This document shows positions 8,810-18,187 of a DNA stretch of 61,924 nt, piece after piece. The position numbers and the translations under genes were made by a program. This DNA is from an uncultured Coriobacteriaceae bacterium (lineage in GTDB: Bacteria; Actinomycetota; Coriobacteriia; Coriobacteriales; Atopobiaceae): the NCBI GenBank assembly GCA_902779675.1, contig CACZCK010000018.1, forward strand, positions 1 to 61,924, in the 5' to 3' direction. Position 1 is the stretch's first letter. Every line of letters starts with the position of its first letter. The notes beneath the pieces were generated by a model. The model saw only the letters and a list, made by a program, of their open reading frames with translations, did not search any database and was not told where the DNA came from.

Positions 8810-10525
8810 ATGGGCAAGTACATGTTCTCGCGTAGGAACTTCCTCAAGCTCGCGGCAGCCACCGGTTCTGCCAGCATGCTGGCCGCCTGTGGTGGCGGCT
8901 CCAGCGACGGTGGCTCCGACGCCGCCTCCGCTACTGGCGACGGCATTGGCGTTATGCTGAGCACCAACGTCATGTCGCTCGACACCGACCTGGCCACCGA
9001 CGGCGACTCCTTCGAGGTCATCGCCGACTGCATCGACGGCCTGATGCAGATGGACTCCGACGGCGCTGCCATCCCCGCTCTCGCCGAGACCACCGACGTC
9101 TCCGAGGACGGCTGCACCTGGACCTTCCACCTGCGTGACGCCAACTGGTCCAACGGCACCCCCGTCACCGCCAACGACTTTGTCTTCGCATGGCGCCGCA
9201 TCGTCCAGAACCAGGGCGAGTACGCCTACATGATGAGCGACATCGGCCAGATCAAGAACGGCCCCGCGCTGGCCGAGGCCATTCTCGCCGGCGAGGATGC
9301 CGACGTCTCGACGCTCGGCGTCACCGCCGTCGACGACAAGACCCTCGAGGTCCAGCTCGAGGTCCCCGTGCCGTACTTCGACTCCCTCATGTACTTCCCG
9401 ACCTTCTATCCCATCAACGAGGAGTTCTACAACGGCCTCGAGGACGGCACCTACGGCACCAGCCCGGACACCTTCCTGTCCTGCGGCGCATTCGTGCTCT
9501 CCGACTACACCCCCGGCACCGCCAGCCTCACCGTCACCAAGAACGCCGATTACTGGAATGCCGACAGCGTCTCGCTGCCCAGCATCAACTATCAGGTCGT
9601 TGGCTCCTCTGACAACGCCCTGACCGCCTTCAAGAGCAACAGCCTCGACGTCGTCATGATCGGTGGCAACCAGGTCGCCGCCGCCGAGAAGGACGCCGAC
9701 CTCGCTGACAAGCTCGTCGTCACCGGTGCAGGCTACATGTGGTACCTCACCTTCTCGCAGACCGAGAAAAACGCCCAGGGCGGCATGCTGGCCAACCAGA
9801 ACCTGCGTCTGGCCTTCACCAATGCCATCGACCGCGAGGCCCTCGTGGACAACTACGTGATGGACGGCTCACTGGCCACCTACACCGCCGTTCCGCCCCA
9901 GTTCGCCGCCAGCGCCACCACCGGCGAGGACTTCTCCGCCGACCAGGACAAGTTCAAGGACTACATCGGCTACGACGTCGAGAAGGCCCAGAAGTACTTC
10001 GAGGATGCCAAGAAGGAGCTCGGCGTCGATAGCTTCGAGTTCACGCTGATTTTCGGCAACAACGAGGGCGACGAGGTCACCAAGGTTGCCCAGGCCATCA
10101 AGGAGCAGATCGAGGCCACCCTCTCCGGCGTCACCCTCAACCTCCAGGCCATGACCAAGGCCGAGCGTCTCGACAAGATGCAGGAGGACAACTACGACGT
10201 GGCGCTCACCCGCTGGGGGCCCGACTACGCCGACCCCATGACCTACCTCGGCATGTGGATCACCAACAACTCCAACAACTACGGCTTCTGGAGCAACGCC
10301 GAGTACGACAAGATCATCGCCGACTGCACCACTGGCGAGTATGTCTCTGACTACGACGCACGTTGGGCCGCTCTCTACGACGCCGAGACCCTGGTCATGC
10401 AGGAGGCCGTCATCGCGCCGCTGTACACCAAGGCCAACGCCAACCTCATTAACCCCAGCGTCCAGGGCATCGAGTTCCATCCGGTCGCGCTGAACCGCGT
10501 CTACAAGAACACCACCGTCGAGTAA
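8810..10525 (+). CDS. oppA: Peptide-binding lipoprotein OppA/DppA type, normal domain order
   Basis: Substrate-capture subunit of opp cluster 2, anchored outside the membrane. Residues 1-27 are a Tat lipoprotein signal with a textbook SRRNFLK motif and lipobox LAAC (Cys27). The mature 544 residues follow the usual SBP_bac_5 order: the N-terminal lobe with TWTFHLRDANWSNGTPVTA at about 103-121, LEVQLEVPVPYFDSL, CGAFVLSDYTPG, then NLRLAFTNAIDREALVDN, DVALTRWGPDYADPMTYL and a C-terminal FHPVALNRVYK. This makes it a good internal control for the permuted paralogue at 6790. AAGGGAGAG precedes the ATG. The stop codon lies in a 10-bp triple repeat. Confidence 0.95.
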   Translation: MGKYMFSRRNFLKLAAATGSASMLAACGGGSSDGGSDAASATGDGIGVMLSTNVMSLDTDLATDGDSFEVIADCIDGLMQMDSDGAAIPALAETTDVSEDGCTWTFHLRDANWSNGTPVTANDFVFAWRRIVQNQGEYAYMMSDIGQIKNGPALAEAILAGEDADVSTLGVTAVDDKTLEVQLEVPVPYFDSLMYFPTFYPINEEFYNGLEDGTYGTSPDTFLSCGAFVLSDYTPGTASLTVTKNADYWNADSVSLPSINYQVVGSSDNALTAFKSNSLDVVMIGGNQVAAAEKDADLADKLVVTGAGYMWYLTFSQTEKNAQGGMLANQNLRLAFTNAIDREALVDNYVMDGSLATYTAVPPQFAASATTGEDFSADQDKFKDYIGYDVEKAQKYFEDAKKELGVDSFEFTLIFGNNEGDEVTKVAQAIKEQIEATLSGVTLNLQAMTKAERLDKMQEDNYDVALTRWGPDYADPMTYLGMWITNNSNNYGFWSNAEYDKIIADCTTGEYVSDYDARWAALYDAETLVMQEAVIAPLYTKANANLINPSVQGIEFHPVALNRVYKNTTVE

Positions 10526-10546
10526 CGTCGAGTAACGTCGAGTAAC
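10517..10546. repeat. Three tandem copies of a 10-bp unit spanning the oppA stop codon
   Basis: GTCGAGTAAC is repeated three times without interruption. The first copy encodes the last Val-Glu and the TAA stop; the other two are non-coding. Copy-number change by slippage would not alter the protein. Confidence 0.95.
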
Positions 10547-10570
10547 CTCGCAATCCTTCACATGGTGTGC

Positions 10571-10613
10571 CGGGCGCTGGGGCGACCCTATCGGGATGCC
10601 CCAGCGCCCGTTT
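10571..10613 (+). terminator. Hairpin between oppA and oppB of cluster 2
   Basis: CGGGCGCTGGGGC and GCCCCAGCGCCCG form a perfect 13-bp stem followed by TTTC. With no promoter evident before oppB, it more likely limits read-through, giving more binding protein than permease, than ends the operon. Confidence 0.8.
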
Positions 10614-10630
10614 CGTGAGGAAGAGCCTCT

Positions 10631-11581
10631 ATGAAAAAGTACATCCTCAAGCGCGTTGCCATGTCATTGGCGACGTTGCTGCTCATCACGTTCGTCCTGT
10701 TCGTGCTGGTGCGCATCATGCCGGGCAACCCCTTCCCGTCTGAGCGCATGAGCGCCGAGCAGATCGCCAACAAGCGCGCCGAGCTGGGCCTTGACGACCC
10801 GGTTCTCGTGCAGTTTAGCCGTTATATGGCCAATCTCGCGCATGGCGACTTTGGCAAGGGCACGTCGCTGTACTACGGCGCGCCCATCAAGACCGTCCTG
10901 GGCCAGTGCATCTCCAACTCGTTCCGCATCGGCGGGCTGGCCATCTTCATCGGCACGGCCGTGGGCCTGATCTTGGGCATCACGGCGGCCCTCAACAAGG
11001 GCACCTTCTTGGATGCCTTCTGCACGGTCTTCTCCATCCTGGGCGTCTGCGTGCCCGGATACGTCTTCTTGATCTTCCTGCAGTACTTCTTCTCGTACAA
11101 GATCCCGTTCTTCCCGTACTTCTTCGACAGCTCCCGCTTCCTGTTCTCGTCGGTGATGCCGGCGCTGTCGCTGTCGCTGTTTACCATGTCCACCGTGGCG
11201 CGCTTCACGCGCAACGAGATGGTCGAGGTCATGGACAGCGACTACGTGCACCTGGCCGAGAGCAAGGGCATGTACGGCAACATGCTGGTCACGCGCCACA
11301 TCCTGCGCAACGCGCTCATCCCCATCGTCACGGTGCTCGCTCCGCTGATCGTGGACCTGCTCACCGGCGCGCTCGTCGTCGAGAAGATCTATGGCATCAA
11401 CGGCATCGGCAAGCTGATGGTCGACTCCATCGCCGGCGAGGGCGTCGACTACAACTACGTGCTTGCGCTGGGCATTCTCTACTCCGCCCTCTACATCGGC
11501 ATCATGCTGATCGTCGACATCCTCTACGGCCTGCTCGACCCGCGCATCCGCGTCGCGTCTTCTGAGGGAGGTGATGCCTGA
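10631..11581 (+). CDS. oppB: Oligopeptide ABC transporter permease, OppB type (cluster 2)
   Basis: Membrane subunit of the second peptide importer, 316 residues. It begins with the typical MKKYILKRV and a first membrane helix (about 10-30), then the OppB periplasmic region with MPGNPF. The coupling loop lies around YVHLAESKGMYGNMLVTRHILRN (about 204-226), and VEKIYGINGIG follows. It is preceded by an AGGAAGAG ribosome-binding site and overlaps oppC by one base (TGATG), which implies translational coupling. It differs from cluster-1 OppB throughout and is not a recent duplicate. Confidence 0.94.
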   Translation: MKKYILKRVAMSLATLLLITFVLFVLVRIMPGNPFPSERMSAEQIANKRAELGLDDPVLVQFSRYMANLAHGDFGKGTSLYYGAPIKTVLGQCISNSFRIGGLAIFIGTAVGLILGITAALNKGTFLDAFCTVFSILGVCVPGYVFLIFLQYFFSYKIPFFPYFFDSSRFLFSSVMPALSLSLFTMSTVARFTRNEMVEVMDSDYVHLAESKGMYGNMLVTRHILRNALIPIVTVLAPLIVDLLTGALVVEKIYGINGIGKLMVDSIAGEGVDYNYVLALGILYSALYIGIMLIVDILYGLLDPRIRVASSEGGDA

Positions 11582-12570
11582 TGGCAGAGACCGCCTACGT
11601 TCCCACCAAGGAGGACTTCGAGCTCCTCACCGGCAGGGACATCACTACCGACAAGAACTTCGCCTCCCAGAGCTACTGGAAGGGCGTTGCGATTCACTTC
11701 CTGCGCAACCGCCGCGCCATGGTGGGCGTCTTCATCGTTCTGGCCATCATCCTGCTGGCCGTCTTTGGCCCCATCCTGAGTTCGTACGGTTATCGCGACA
11801 TCGTCTCGTACACCGACGAGGCCGGCAAGCAGGTCGTGGCCAAGGGCATCGCCCCGCAGATCGGGCATGCCGGCGACGGTCCCTTCGACCAGTACACCTT
11901 CCTGTTTGGCACCGACGACTTGGGTCGCGACCAGTGGACCCGCACCTGGCATGGTGCCCGCGTGTCGCTGGTCATCGCCTTCGTCACCATCATCATCGAC
12001 ATGATCATCGGTATGAGCTACGGCCTGATCTCCGGCTACTTTGGCGGCGCGGTCGACGCGGTCATGCAGCGCATCGTCGAGGTCGCTAACTCCGTGCCGC
12101 GTCTGGTCATCGTGTCGGTACTGGCCATCTTCATGCCCAAGGGCATGGGCCTGGTCATCGTGGCGCTGCTGCTCACCGAATGGATCGGCATGTCAAAGAT
12201 CGCCCGCGCCGAGATGCTGCGCATCAAGGAGCAGGAGTACGTGCTGGCAAGCCGCACCCTGGGCGCGCACAGCATGCACATCATCTTCAAGCAGATCCTG
12301 CCCAACACCATCGGCCCGATCATCACGCAGGTCATGTTCTCGATCCCTACGGCCATCTTCACCGAGGCCTTCCTCAGCTTCGTGGGCGTCGGCATCATGC
12401 TGCCGCAGTGCTCCATCGGCTCGCTGATCGAGAACGGCTTCAACAACATCACCACGCTGCCCTACCAGATCCTGCCGCCCATCATCGTGCTGGCGCTGCA
12501 GATGCTGGGCTTCAACTTCATCGGCGACGGCTTCCGCGAGGCGCTCGCCCCCAAGCTGGAAGACATGTAA
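11581..12570 (+). CDS. oppC: Oligopeptide ABC transporter permease, OppC type (cluster 2)
   Basis: Second membrane subunit of the cluster-2 importer, 329 residues. A first membrane helix near residue 42-64 is followed by the OppC signature FGTDDLGRDQWTRTWHGAR, several helices and the coupling loop EYVLASRTLGAHSMHIIFKQ. It ends with GDGFREALAPK. The ATG overlaps the oppB stop. GGGAGGTGATG just upstream provides the ribosome-binding site inside the end of oppB. Confidence 0.94.
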   Translation: MAETAYVPTKEDFELLTGRDITTDKNFASQSYWKGVAIHFLRNRRAMVGVFIVLAIILLAVFGPILSSYGYRDIVSYTDEAGKQVVAKGIAPQIGHAGDGPFDQYTFLFGTDDLGRDQWTRTWHGARVSLVIAFVTIIIDMIIGMSYGLISGYFGGAVDAVMQRIVEVANSVPRLVIVSVLAIFMPKGMGLVIVALLLTEWIGMSKIARAEMLRIKEQEYVLASRTLGAHSMHIIFKQILPNTIGPIITQVMFSIPTAIFTEAFLSFVGVGIMLPQCSIGSLIENGFNNITTLPYQILPPIIVLALQMLGFNFIGDGFREALAPKLEDM

Positions 12571-12582
12571 GGAGGTGCGACG

Positions 12583-13668
12583 ATGGAAATGAATGAGAAC
12601 ACGATCCTCAAGTTCGAAGACCTCGACATCTCCTTCCGCACCAACGCCGGTGTGGTCCACGCCATCCGTGGCGTGAATATCGAGCTTCGGCGCGGCGAGA
12701 CCGTGGCCATCGTGGGCGAGTCCGGCTCGGGCAAGTCGGTGACCGTCAAGGCCGCCGTGGGCCTGCTCGATGGCAACGCGACCGTCAACAGGGGCAAGAT
12801 CCTCTACCGCTACAAGAACGACGACGGTACCGAGAAGGTCGTGGACCTGCTGGCCATGAGCAAGCGCGAGCTGCGCACCACCATCAACGGCAGCCGCATT
12901 GCCATGGTCTTCCAGGACCCCATGACCTCGCTCGACCCCACCATGACCATTGGCAAGCAGATCATGGAGGGCATCCTGCTGCACAAGCGCGGCGACAAGG
13001 CCTTTGCCCACGCCCGCGCGCTCGAGCTGCTCGAGCTGGTGGGCATCACCGACGCCGAGAAGCGCATGAAGAACTACCCGCACCAGCTGTCCGGCGGCAT
13101 GCGCCAGCGCGTGGTCATAGCCATCGCGCTCGCCTGCGACCCCGACATCCTGATCTGCGACGAGCCCACCACGGCCCTCGACGTGACCATCCAGGCGCGC
13201 ATCCTCGAGCTGATCAAGGACGTGCAGGACCGCCTGGGCCTCTCGGTCATCTACATCACCCACGACCTGGGCGTGGTGGCCAAGGTGGCCGACTACGTCA
13301 ACGTCATGTACGCGGGCAAGATCATCGAGGTCGGCACCGTCAACGAGGTCTTCTACGAGCCCAAGCACCCCTACACCTGGGGCCTTCTGGCTGCCATGCC
13401 CGACCTCGAGACCGACGACGACCGCCTTGCCTCCATTCCGGGCAGCCCTCCCAACCTGCTGCACGAGCCCGTGGGCGACGCCTTTGCCGCGCGCAACGCG
13501 TTTGCCCTCAAGATCGACGAGAAGGCCGAGCCGCCCCTGTTCAAGGTGAGCGACACGCACTATGCCGCCACGTGGCTGCTGCATCCCGACGCGCCCAAGG
13601 TCGAGATGCCCAAGGAGCTGCAGACGCGCCTCGAGCGTGCGAAGAAGGAGGCTGAGAAGTACCAATGA
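12583..13668 (+). CDS. oppD: Oligopeptide ABC transporter ATPase, OppD type (cluster 2)
   Basis: ATPase subunit of the cluster-2 importer, 361 residues. Walker A is GESGSGKSV, the Q-loop is [14 protein letters not shown], the signature is LSGGMRQRV, Walker B is [13 protein letters not shown] and the switch histidine lies in ITHDLG. The C-terminal cap lacks the usual four-cysteine cluster; the family segment is present as [24 protein letters not shown]. That points to loss of the metal or Fe-S site proposed for OppD-type caps. AAGGAGG precedes the start. Confidence 0.93.
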   Translation: MEMNENTILKFEDLDISFRTNAGVVHAIRGVNIELRRGETVAIVGESGSGKSVTVKAAVGLLDGNATVNRGKILYRYKNDDGTEKVVDLLAMSKRELRTTINGSRIAMVFQDPMTSLDPTMTIGKQIMEGILLHKRGDKAFAHARALELLELVGITDAEKRMKNYPHQLSGGMRQRVVIAIALACDPDILICDEPTTALDVTIQARILELIKDVQDRLGLSVIYITHDLGVVAKVADYVNVMYAGKIIEVGTVNEVFYEPKHPYTWGLLAAMPDLETDDDRLASIPGSPPNLLHEPVGDAFAARNAFALKIDEKAEPPLFKVSDTHYAATWLLHPDAPKVEMPKELQTRLERAKKEAEKYQ

Positions 13669-14585
13669 GCGAACCTCTGCTTCAGGTCAAGGACCTCAAC
13701 CAACACTTTCACGTCTCTCGCAACTTCACGGTGAAGGCCGTCAACGGCGTCTCGTTCGACATCTACCCGGGGGAGACCTACGGCCTGGTCGGCGAGTCTG
13801 GCTCGGGCAAGACCACCATCGGCCGCTCCATCATCCGCCTGTACAACCCGACCTCCGGAAGCATCGTCTTCGAGGGCAAGGAGATTGCTGGCAAGCTGGA
13901 CCGTCCCACCGAGAAGATGCTGCGTGAGGACATGCAGATGATCTTCCAGGACCCCATGAGCAGCCTCAACCCGCGTAAGAAGGTCGGCGACATCATCGGT
14001 GAGGGCCTGGACATCCACCATCGCTTTGCCAGCACCAAGGAGCGCGACGACGCGATTGCCGAGATGCTCGACAAGGTGGGCCTCTCGCAGAGCCATGCCG
14101 AGCGCTACCCGCACCAGTTCTCGGGCGGCCAGCGTCAGCGCGTGGGCATCGCACGTGCGCTCATCATGAACCCCAAGCTCATCATTGCCGACGAGTGCAT
14201 CTCGGCGCTTGACGTGTCCATCCAGGCGCAGGTAGTCAACCTGATGAAGGACATCCAGGACTCCACGGGCTGCGCGTACCTGTTCATCGCGCACGACCTC
14301 TCCATGGTCAAGTACATCTCCGATCGCATCGGCGTGCTGCACCTGGGCCACATGGTCGAGACGGGCACCACCGACGAGATCTTTGCCAACCCCGTGCACC
14401 CCTACACCAAGAGCCTGCTCTCTGCGGTGCCGCTTCCCAACCCCGAGGTCGAGAAGCGCCGTCGCTCGGTGGCCTACGACCGCGTCAAGGAGGGTGTGGA
14501 CTACAGCGCTGGCACGGTGCACCAGGTGGAGGGCACCCACACCGTGCTCGCCACCGACGAGGAGTTTGCACGCTGGACGGCGTAG
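13665..14585 (+). CDS. oppF: Oligopeptide ABC transporter ATPase, OppF type (cluster 2)
   Basis: Last gene of cluster 2, 306 residues, overlapping oppD by four bases (ATGA). Walker A is GESGSGKTT, the Q-loop is FQDPMSSLNPRKKV, the signature is [16 protein letters not shown], Walker B is LIIADECISALD and the switch histidine lies in IAHDLS. Walker B reads DEC rather than DEP; the catalytic Glu is kept. The C-terminal cap is short and lacks the cysteine cluster, as in its OppD partner. The cluster ends in a terminator. Confidence 0.93.
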   Translation: MSEPLLQVKDLNQHFHVSRNFTVKAVNGVSFDIYPGETYGLVGESGSGKTTIGRSIIRLYNPTSGSIVFEGKEIAGKLDRPTEKMLREDMQMIFQDPMSSLNPRKKVGDIIGEGLDIHHRFASTKERDDAIAEMLDKVGLSQSHAERYPHQFSGGQRQRVGIARALIMNPKLIIADECISALDVSIQAQVVNLMKDIQDSTGCAYLFIAHDLSMVKYISDRIGVLHLGHMVETGTTDEIFANPVHPYTKSLLSAVPLPNPEVEKRRRSVAYDRVKEGVDYSAGTVHQVEGTHTVLATDEEFARWTA

Positions 14586-14594
14586 GCAGCTGAC

Positions 14595-14648
14595 AAGGGG
14601 GAGCATCCTTTCTGACTCAGAAGCGGTGCTCCCCTTTGAGTCAGCGGA
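14595..14648 (+). terminator. Terminator after opp cluster 2
   Basis: AAGGGGGAGCATC and GGTGCTCCCCTT pair around an 18-base loop and are followed by TTGAG. The stem is strong but the T tract is poor. Confidence 0.7.
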
Positions 14649-14678
14649 CAATCTCGCCAGAAACTTGCAAAAAAGTCG

Positions 14679-14707
14679 TTGCGCGTTCTGGCGCGAGGTG
14701 CTATTGT
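14679..14707 (+). promoter_or_regulatory. tRNA-Leu promoter
   Basis: TTGCGC (14679-14684), a 17-base spacer and TATTGT (14702-14707), 20 bases before the tRNA. An A-tract plus GTCG (AAAAAAGTCG) sits directly upstream, as it does at the tRNA-Val promoter. Confidence 0.75.
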
Positions 14708-14727
14708 ATCTCTTGCGCTTAACGCAC

Positions 14728-14815
14728 GTCGGAGTGGCGGAATTGGCAGACGCGCTAGCTTGAGGTGCTAGTGCCTAACTAAAAGGGCGTGCGGGTTCAA
14801 GTCCCGCCTCCGACA
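14728..14815 (+). tRNA. tRNA-Leu (anticodon GAG)
   Basis: Class II tRNA with a long variable arm. Acceptor GTCGGAG pairs with CTCCGAC; the anticodon stem-loop is CTAGC-TTGAGGT-GCTAG; the T arm is GCGGG-TTCAAGT-CCCGC. CCA is encoded at 14816-14818. Confidence 0.96.
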
Positions 14816-14827
14816 CCACGCAAGATC

Positions 14828-14855
14828 AGACGGGTTCCTTCGGGGCCCGTCTTTT
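14828..14855 (+). terminator. Terminator of tRNA-Leu
   Basis: AGACGGG and CCCGTCT form the stem around a TTCCTTCGGGG loop and are followed by TTTTG, 12 bases after the tRNA. Confidence 0.85.
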
Positions 14856-14890
14856 GCTATACAGGGAGCTTTTGCACGAGGGGAGCGACC

Positions 14891-17104
14891 ATGGCACGGC
14901 ACAAGGGCGAGCTGGCGCGTACCACACAGCTGGGGGACAAGAGCTCCGGGGCCACGCTCTCGGCCCTTTTGGCCATCACCAGCGACGCCGTGGTCTGCTT
15001 CGACGGAACCGGCACCATCCTGCTGGCCAACGACGAGGCCACTCGCCTGCTGCTGCCCGTCGCGCCCCAGTGGCTCACCACAGGGCTCGTAGGGGCCGAC
15101 GTGCGGCTGCTGTTTCCGCCGGCCGTGGGCGTGGTGCCCGATGCTCCCTTCACGCTGGCCTCGCTGCCCCTGCCCACCGACGGCTCAACCACGCGGCTCA
15201 TGCGCACCGACGCGCGCGGCCACGTGCTGCCGCTGTTGGCCCGCTGCGAGCGCGTGAGCGCCCCGGGCGAGACGTACTTGCTCGCCGTGCACCCCGACGC
15301 GGGCTCTGCCGCTGCCACGCACGAGCGCGAGCGGCTGGTCGACGAGCTCTCGCGCGCCAACCGACGCCTCTCCGGCACGCTCGACATCGTGCTGGGCACG
15401 CTTGACTCTCCCAGCGTGAGCACGCTCTTCGAGCGCGTGTTGGAGGAGCTGCGCCGCACCATGGACGCCATGGGCACCGCGGTGTATCTGGCCGAGGGCG
15501 CCGGCTTCCACCTGCGGGGCACCAGTGCCTCGCTCGATGACGTGCCCGTGCCCCGCTACCTGTCGCGCTCGCGCTCGCTCATGGCGGCCGTCGCCCAGAG
15601 CGAGCATGCCATGCGCCTGCGTGTGCTGCCCCCCGACGGCGACAGCCTGCGCAAGGGTCGCCTCTCGCACCGCACGGTGATGGACGAGGACGCGCGTGTC
15701 TCGTACCGGGTGCGCGCCACTCAGCTGCCGCCCTTCACCAGCTTTTTGGCTGTGCCTGTGCGCTTTGGCGGGCAGGTGATCGCGCTCATCGTGGTGGGCT
15801 GGCGCAGCGCACGGGCCATTCCGCGCGACGACGCCGACCTGCTCGATGCCGTCACGCGCTACCTTGCCGTGCAGCTGGTGGGTGCCTTCAGTGCCCTGCG
15901 TGCCCAGCGCCGCGATCAGCTTGCTGCCCGCGCCAACGACCTGCGCGACCTGCTGGTTGCCGAGCCGCTCTCTCCCGAGCTTGTGCCGCGCCTGCTCGAG
16001 CAGGTAGGCCACGATCTCGACTGCGCCTGCGCGGCCGTAAACGGCCCTTCTGCCATCGACGGGCACCTGATCGTGCAGCTGCCCGTCTCGCACGAAGAGC
16101 GGGCCGTACCGGCGGAGCTGCTTGCCTTTGGGGAGGGTGTGAGCGTGGTGGCCCCCGAGAGCGAGCTGGGGCTGTGGCTGCGCGAGCAGGACGAGCCCTG
16201 CCTTGGCGCGCACGTGGACTGCGGGCAGATCGACGACGTGGCCGTGCGCTTCTTGGTGCTGCGCGCCGCCGATGCCGAGCCTCTCGACGACCTCGAGCTG
16301 GAGTACCTGCGTCAGGTGACCGGCAGTGTGAGCGCCGTGTCGTCGGGCGAGCAGGGCCGCCAGCGCGACCATCGCATCTCCCAGGCGCTGCAGAGCGGCA
16401 TGCGCAGCGAACTGCAGAAGGTCGAGGGCGTCTCGGCTCAGGGCATCTACTCGTCGGCCACCAAGGCGGCCTTTGTGGGCGGCGACTTCTACGACCTCAT
16501 CCGTCTGCCCAACAGGCGGGCCTGCGTGATCATGGGCGACGTCTCGGGTAAGGGCGTTGAGGCGGCGTCGGTCTCGGCGGCCGTGCGCACCGCGCTGGGC
16601 GCCTACTCGTGGGAGGGTCTGGCGCCCGCGCGCATGGTGGGCCTGCTCAACGACTTTCTGCTGGGCTTCTCGCGGGTGGAGACCTTTGCCACGCTCTTTG
16701 TGGGCATCATCGACTTGGCTGCGGGCAGCATGGCGTACTGCTCGGCCGGGCATCCGCCTGCGATCATGCTGCGTGCGACAACCGGCCAGCTCGAGTGGCT
16801 CGGCGAGCAGTCGGGTGTGGTGGGCGCCTTCCGCGACATGGCCTACCACGACGGCAACGTGAGCCTGGGCGCGGGCGACACGCTGCTGCTCTACACCGAT
16901 GGCACCACCGAGGCTCGTGCGCGCGACGGTCGCTTCTTTGGCGAGGAGGGCCTGCGCGACGCCGTGATGCAGGAGGGTCCTAGGGGCTTCGATGGACTGC
17001 TCGACCGTCTGCTGGCCACGGTGGAGGCCTTTACGGGCAACAGCCTGGAGGACGACGTGGCCATGGTCGCCCTGCGCTTCGACGAAGTGGGGGAGCGGGC
17101 ATGA
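14891..17104 (+). CDS. SpoIIE/RsbU-type PP2C phosphatase with PAS- and GAF-like sensor regions
   Basis: A cytosolic serine phosphatase expected to dephosphorylate an anti-sigma antagonist and so release a sigma factor. The 737-residue protein has a PAS-like N-terminus (about 22-130), a GAF-like region (about 170-310), a second sensor-like region, and a C-terminal SpoIIE domain (about 520-735). Metal-binding motifs are GGDFYDLI (about 529), MGDVSGKG (about 547), YTDGTTEA (about 669) and EDDVAMV (about 720). No membrane helix is seen. The ATG at 14891 follows GAGGGGAG; an upstream in-frame start would run through the tRNA terminator. The STAS/HATPase protein at 18532-19272 is a likely partner. 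The stop overlaps the next gene by 4 bases. Confidence 0.9.
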   Translation: MARHKGELARTTQLGDKSSGATLSALLAITSDAVVCFDGTGTILLANDEATRLLLPVAPQWLTTGLVGADVRLLFPPAVGVVPDAPFTLASLPLPTDGSTTRLMRTDARGHVLPLLARCERVSAPGETYLLAVHPDAGSAAATHERERLVDELSRANRRLSGTLDIVLGTLDSPSVSTLFERVLEELRRTMDAMGTAVYLAEGAGFHLRGTSASLDDVPVPRYLSRSRSLMAAVAQSEHAMRLRVLPPDGDSLRKGRLSHRTVMDEDARVSYRVRATQLPPFTSFLAVPVRFGGQVIALIVVGWRSARAIPRDDADLLDAVTRYLAVQLVGAFSALRAQRRDQLAARANDLRDLLVAEPLSPELVPRLLEQVGHDLDCACAAVNGPSAIDGHLIVQLPVSHEERAVPAELLAFGEGVSVVAPESELGLWLREQDEPCLGAHVDCGQIDDVAVRFLVLRAADAEPLDDLELEYLRQVTGSVSAVSSGEQGRQRDHRISQALQSGMRSELQKVEGVSAQGIYSSATKAAFVGGDFYDLIRLPNRRACVIMGDVSGKGVEAASVSAAVRTALGAYSWEGLAPARMVGLLNDFLLGFSRVETFATLFVGIIDLAAGSMAYCSAGHPPAIMLRATTGQLEWLGEQSGVVGAFRDMAYHDGNVSLGAGDTLLLYTDGTTEARARDGRFFGEEGLRDAVMQEGPRGFDGLLDRLLATVEAFTGNSLEDDVAMVALRFDEVGERA

Positions 17105-18027
17105 TGCAGAACCTCTCACCGGAGGCTGGGGGCCATGAGCAGGGCCCGAGCCGTCAGGCGCAGGTGCAGCGCGTGCTGTGCGTGGTGCTGGTGCTCAATT
17201 TGGCCGTGGCGCTGGCAAAGCTGACCTACGGCACGCTCACGCACTCCATCGCCATGCGCGCCGACGGCGTGGCCTCGCTGTTCGACACCGTCAGCAACGT
17301 GGTGGGCATCGTGGGCATGGTTGTCGCGTCGCGTCCGGCCGACGAGAACCACCCCTATGGGCATGCCAAGTTCGAGACCTATGCCTCGGCCGCCATCGGG
17401 CTCATGCTGGTGTGGGCGGCCATCAACGTGAGTCGCGACGCATGGGCGGCGTTCACGGGCGTTGCGGGTTCGATGCGCGTGGACGCGGGCAGCTATGCGG
17501 TGATGCTGGCCACGCTGGCCGTCAACGTGGGCGTGTCGCGCTACGAGCGTCAGAAGGGCGCAGAGCTGCGCTCAGAGGTCCTTGCGGCCGATGCGTTGCA
17601 CACCATGAGCGACGCGCTGGTGTCGGTTTCGGTCGTGGTCGCGCTCCTGCTGGTGCAGATGGGCTTTGCCCTGGCTGACCCGATCTGCTCGGCGGTAGTG
17701 GCCGTGGCCATCCTGCACTCTGCGTGGGAGGTGCTGCGGCAGGTCAACCGCACGCTCTCCGACGAGGTGCGCATCGAGGTCGGGCTGGTCGAGCAGGTGG
17801 TGCTTGCGGTGGACGGCGTGCGCGGATGCCATAGGGTGCGCACGCGTGGGACCGAGGCAGAGGTGTACCTGGACCTGCACGTGCTGGTGGACCCGCAGAT
17901 GCCCATCGTGCGCGCACATGAGGTGGGGGAGCGCGTGGAGCAGGCCGTGGCCGAGCGGTTCCCGCAAGTGGTCGAGGTCATGGTGCACCTGGAACCCGAC
18001 ACCGAGCGCGAGCGCGCGGAGGCGTAG
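17101..18027 (+). CDS. Cation diffusion facilitator family transporter
   Basis: A membrane antiporter exporting divalent metal such as Zn, Fe or Mn, 308 residues. Six membrane helices span about 25-220, then a cytoplasmic ferredoxin-like C-terminal domain. The first metal site is in helix 2 (MRADGVASLFDTVSN, Asp55 and Asp62) and the partner site in helix 5 (ADALHTMSDALVS). The C-terminal domain holds the usual conserved histidines (HRVRTRG, DLHVLVD). It overlaps the phosphatase gene by ATGA, so the two are translationally coupled. Why a metal exporter is coupled to a regulatory phosphatase is not evident. Confidence 0.92.
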   Translation: MMQNLSPEAGGHEQGPSRQAQVQRVLCVVLVLNLAVALAKLTYGTLTHSIAMRADGVASLFDTVSNVVGIVGMVVASRPADENHPYGHAKFETYASAAIGLMLVWAAINVSRDAWAAFTGVAGSMRVDAGSYAVMLATLAVNVGVSRYERQKGAELRSEVLAADALHTMSDALVSVSVVVALLLVQMGFALADPICSAVVAVAILHSAWEVLRQVNRTLSDEVRIEVGLVEQVVLAVDGVRGCHRVRTRGTEAEVYLDLHVLVDPQMPIVRAHEVGERVEQAVAERFPQVVEVMVHLEPDTERERAEA

Positions 18028-18147
18028 GCGTGGGATTGTGGCGAGATGGCGCCGCGACTGCAACTTTCTTTTGACGACTTTTTGAGGGTCTACCTGCGTA
18101 TTTGGTATTGAGAGGCCCTCAGGGCCCAAAAAAGTCGAAAAAAGTTC

Positions 18148-18176
18148 TTGCAATGGGCGGGCACTTTCCGTATATT
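18148..18176 (+). promoter_or_regulatory. tRNA-Gly/tRNA-Cys promoter
   Basis: TTGCAA (18148-18153), a 17-base spacer and TATATT (18171-18176), 11 bases before tRNA-Gly. An AAAAAAGTCGAAAAAAG tract lies upstream. Confidence 0.75.
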
Positions 18177-18187
18177 AATTCCTGCAC

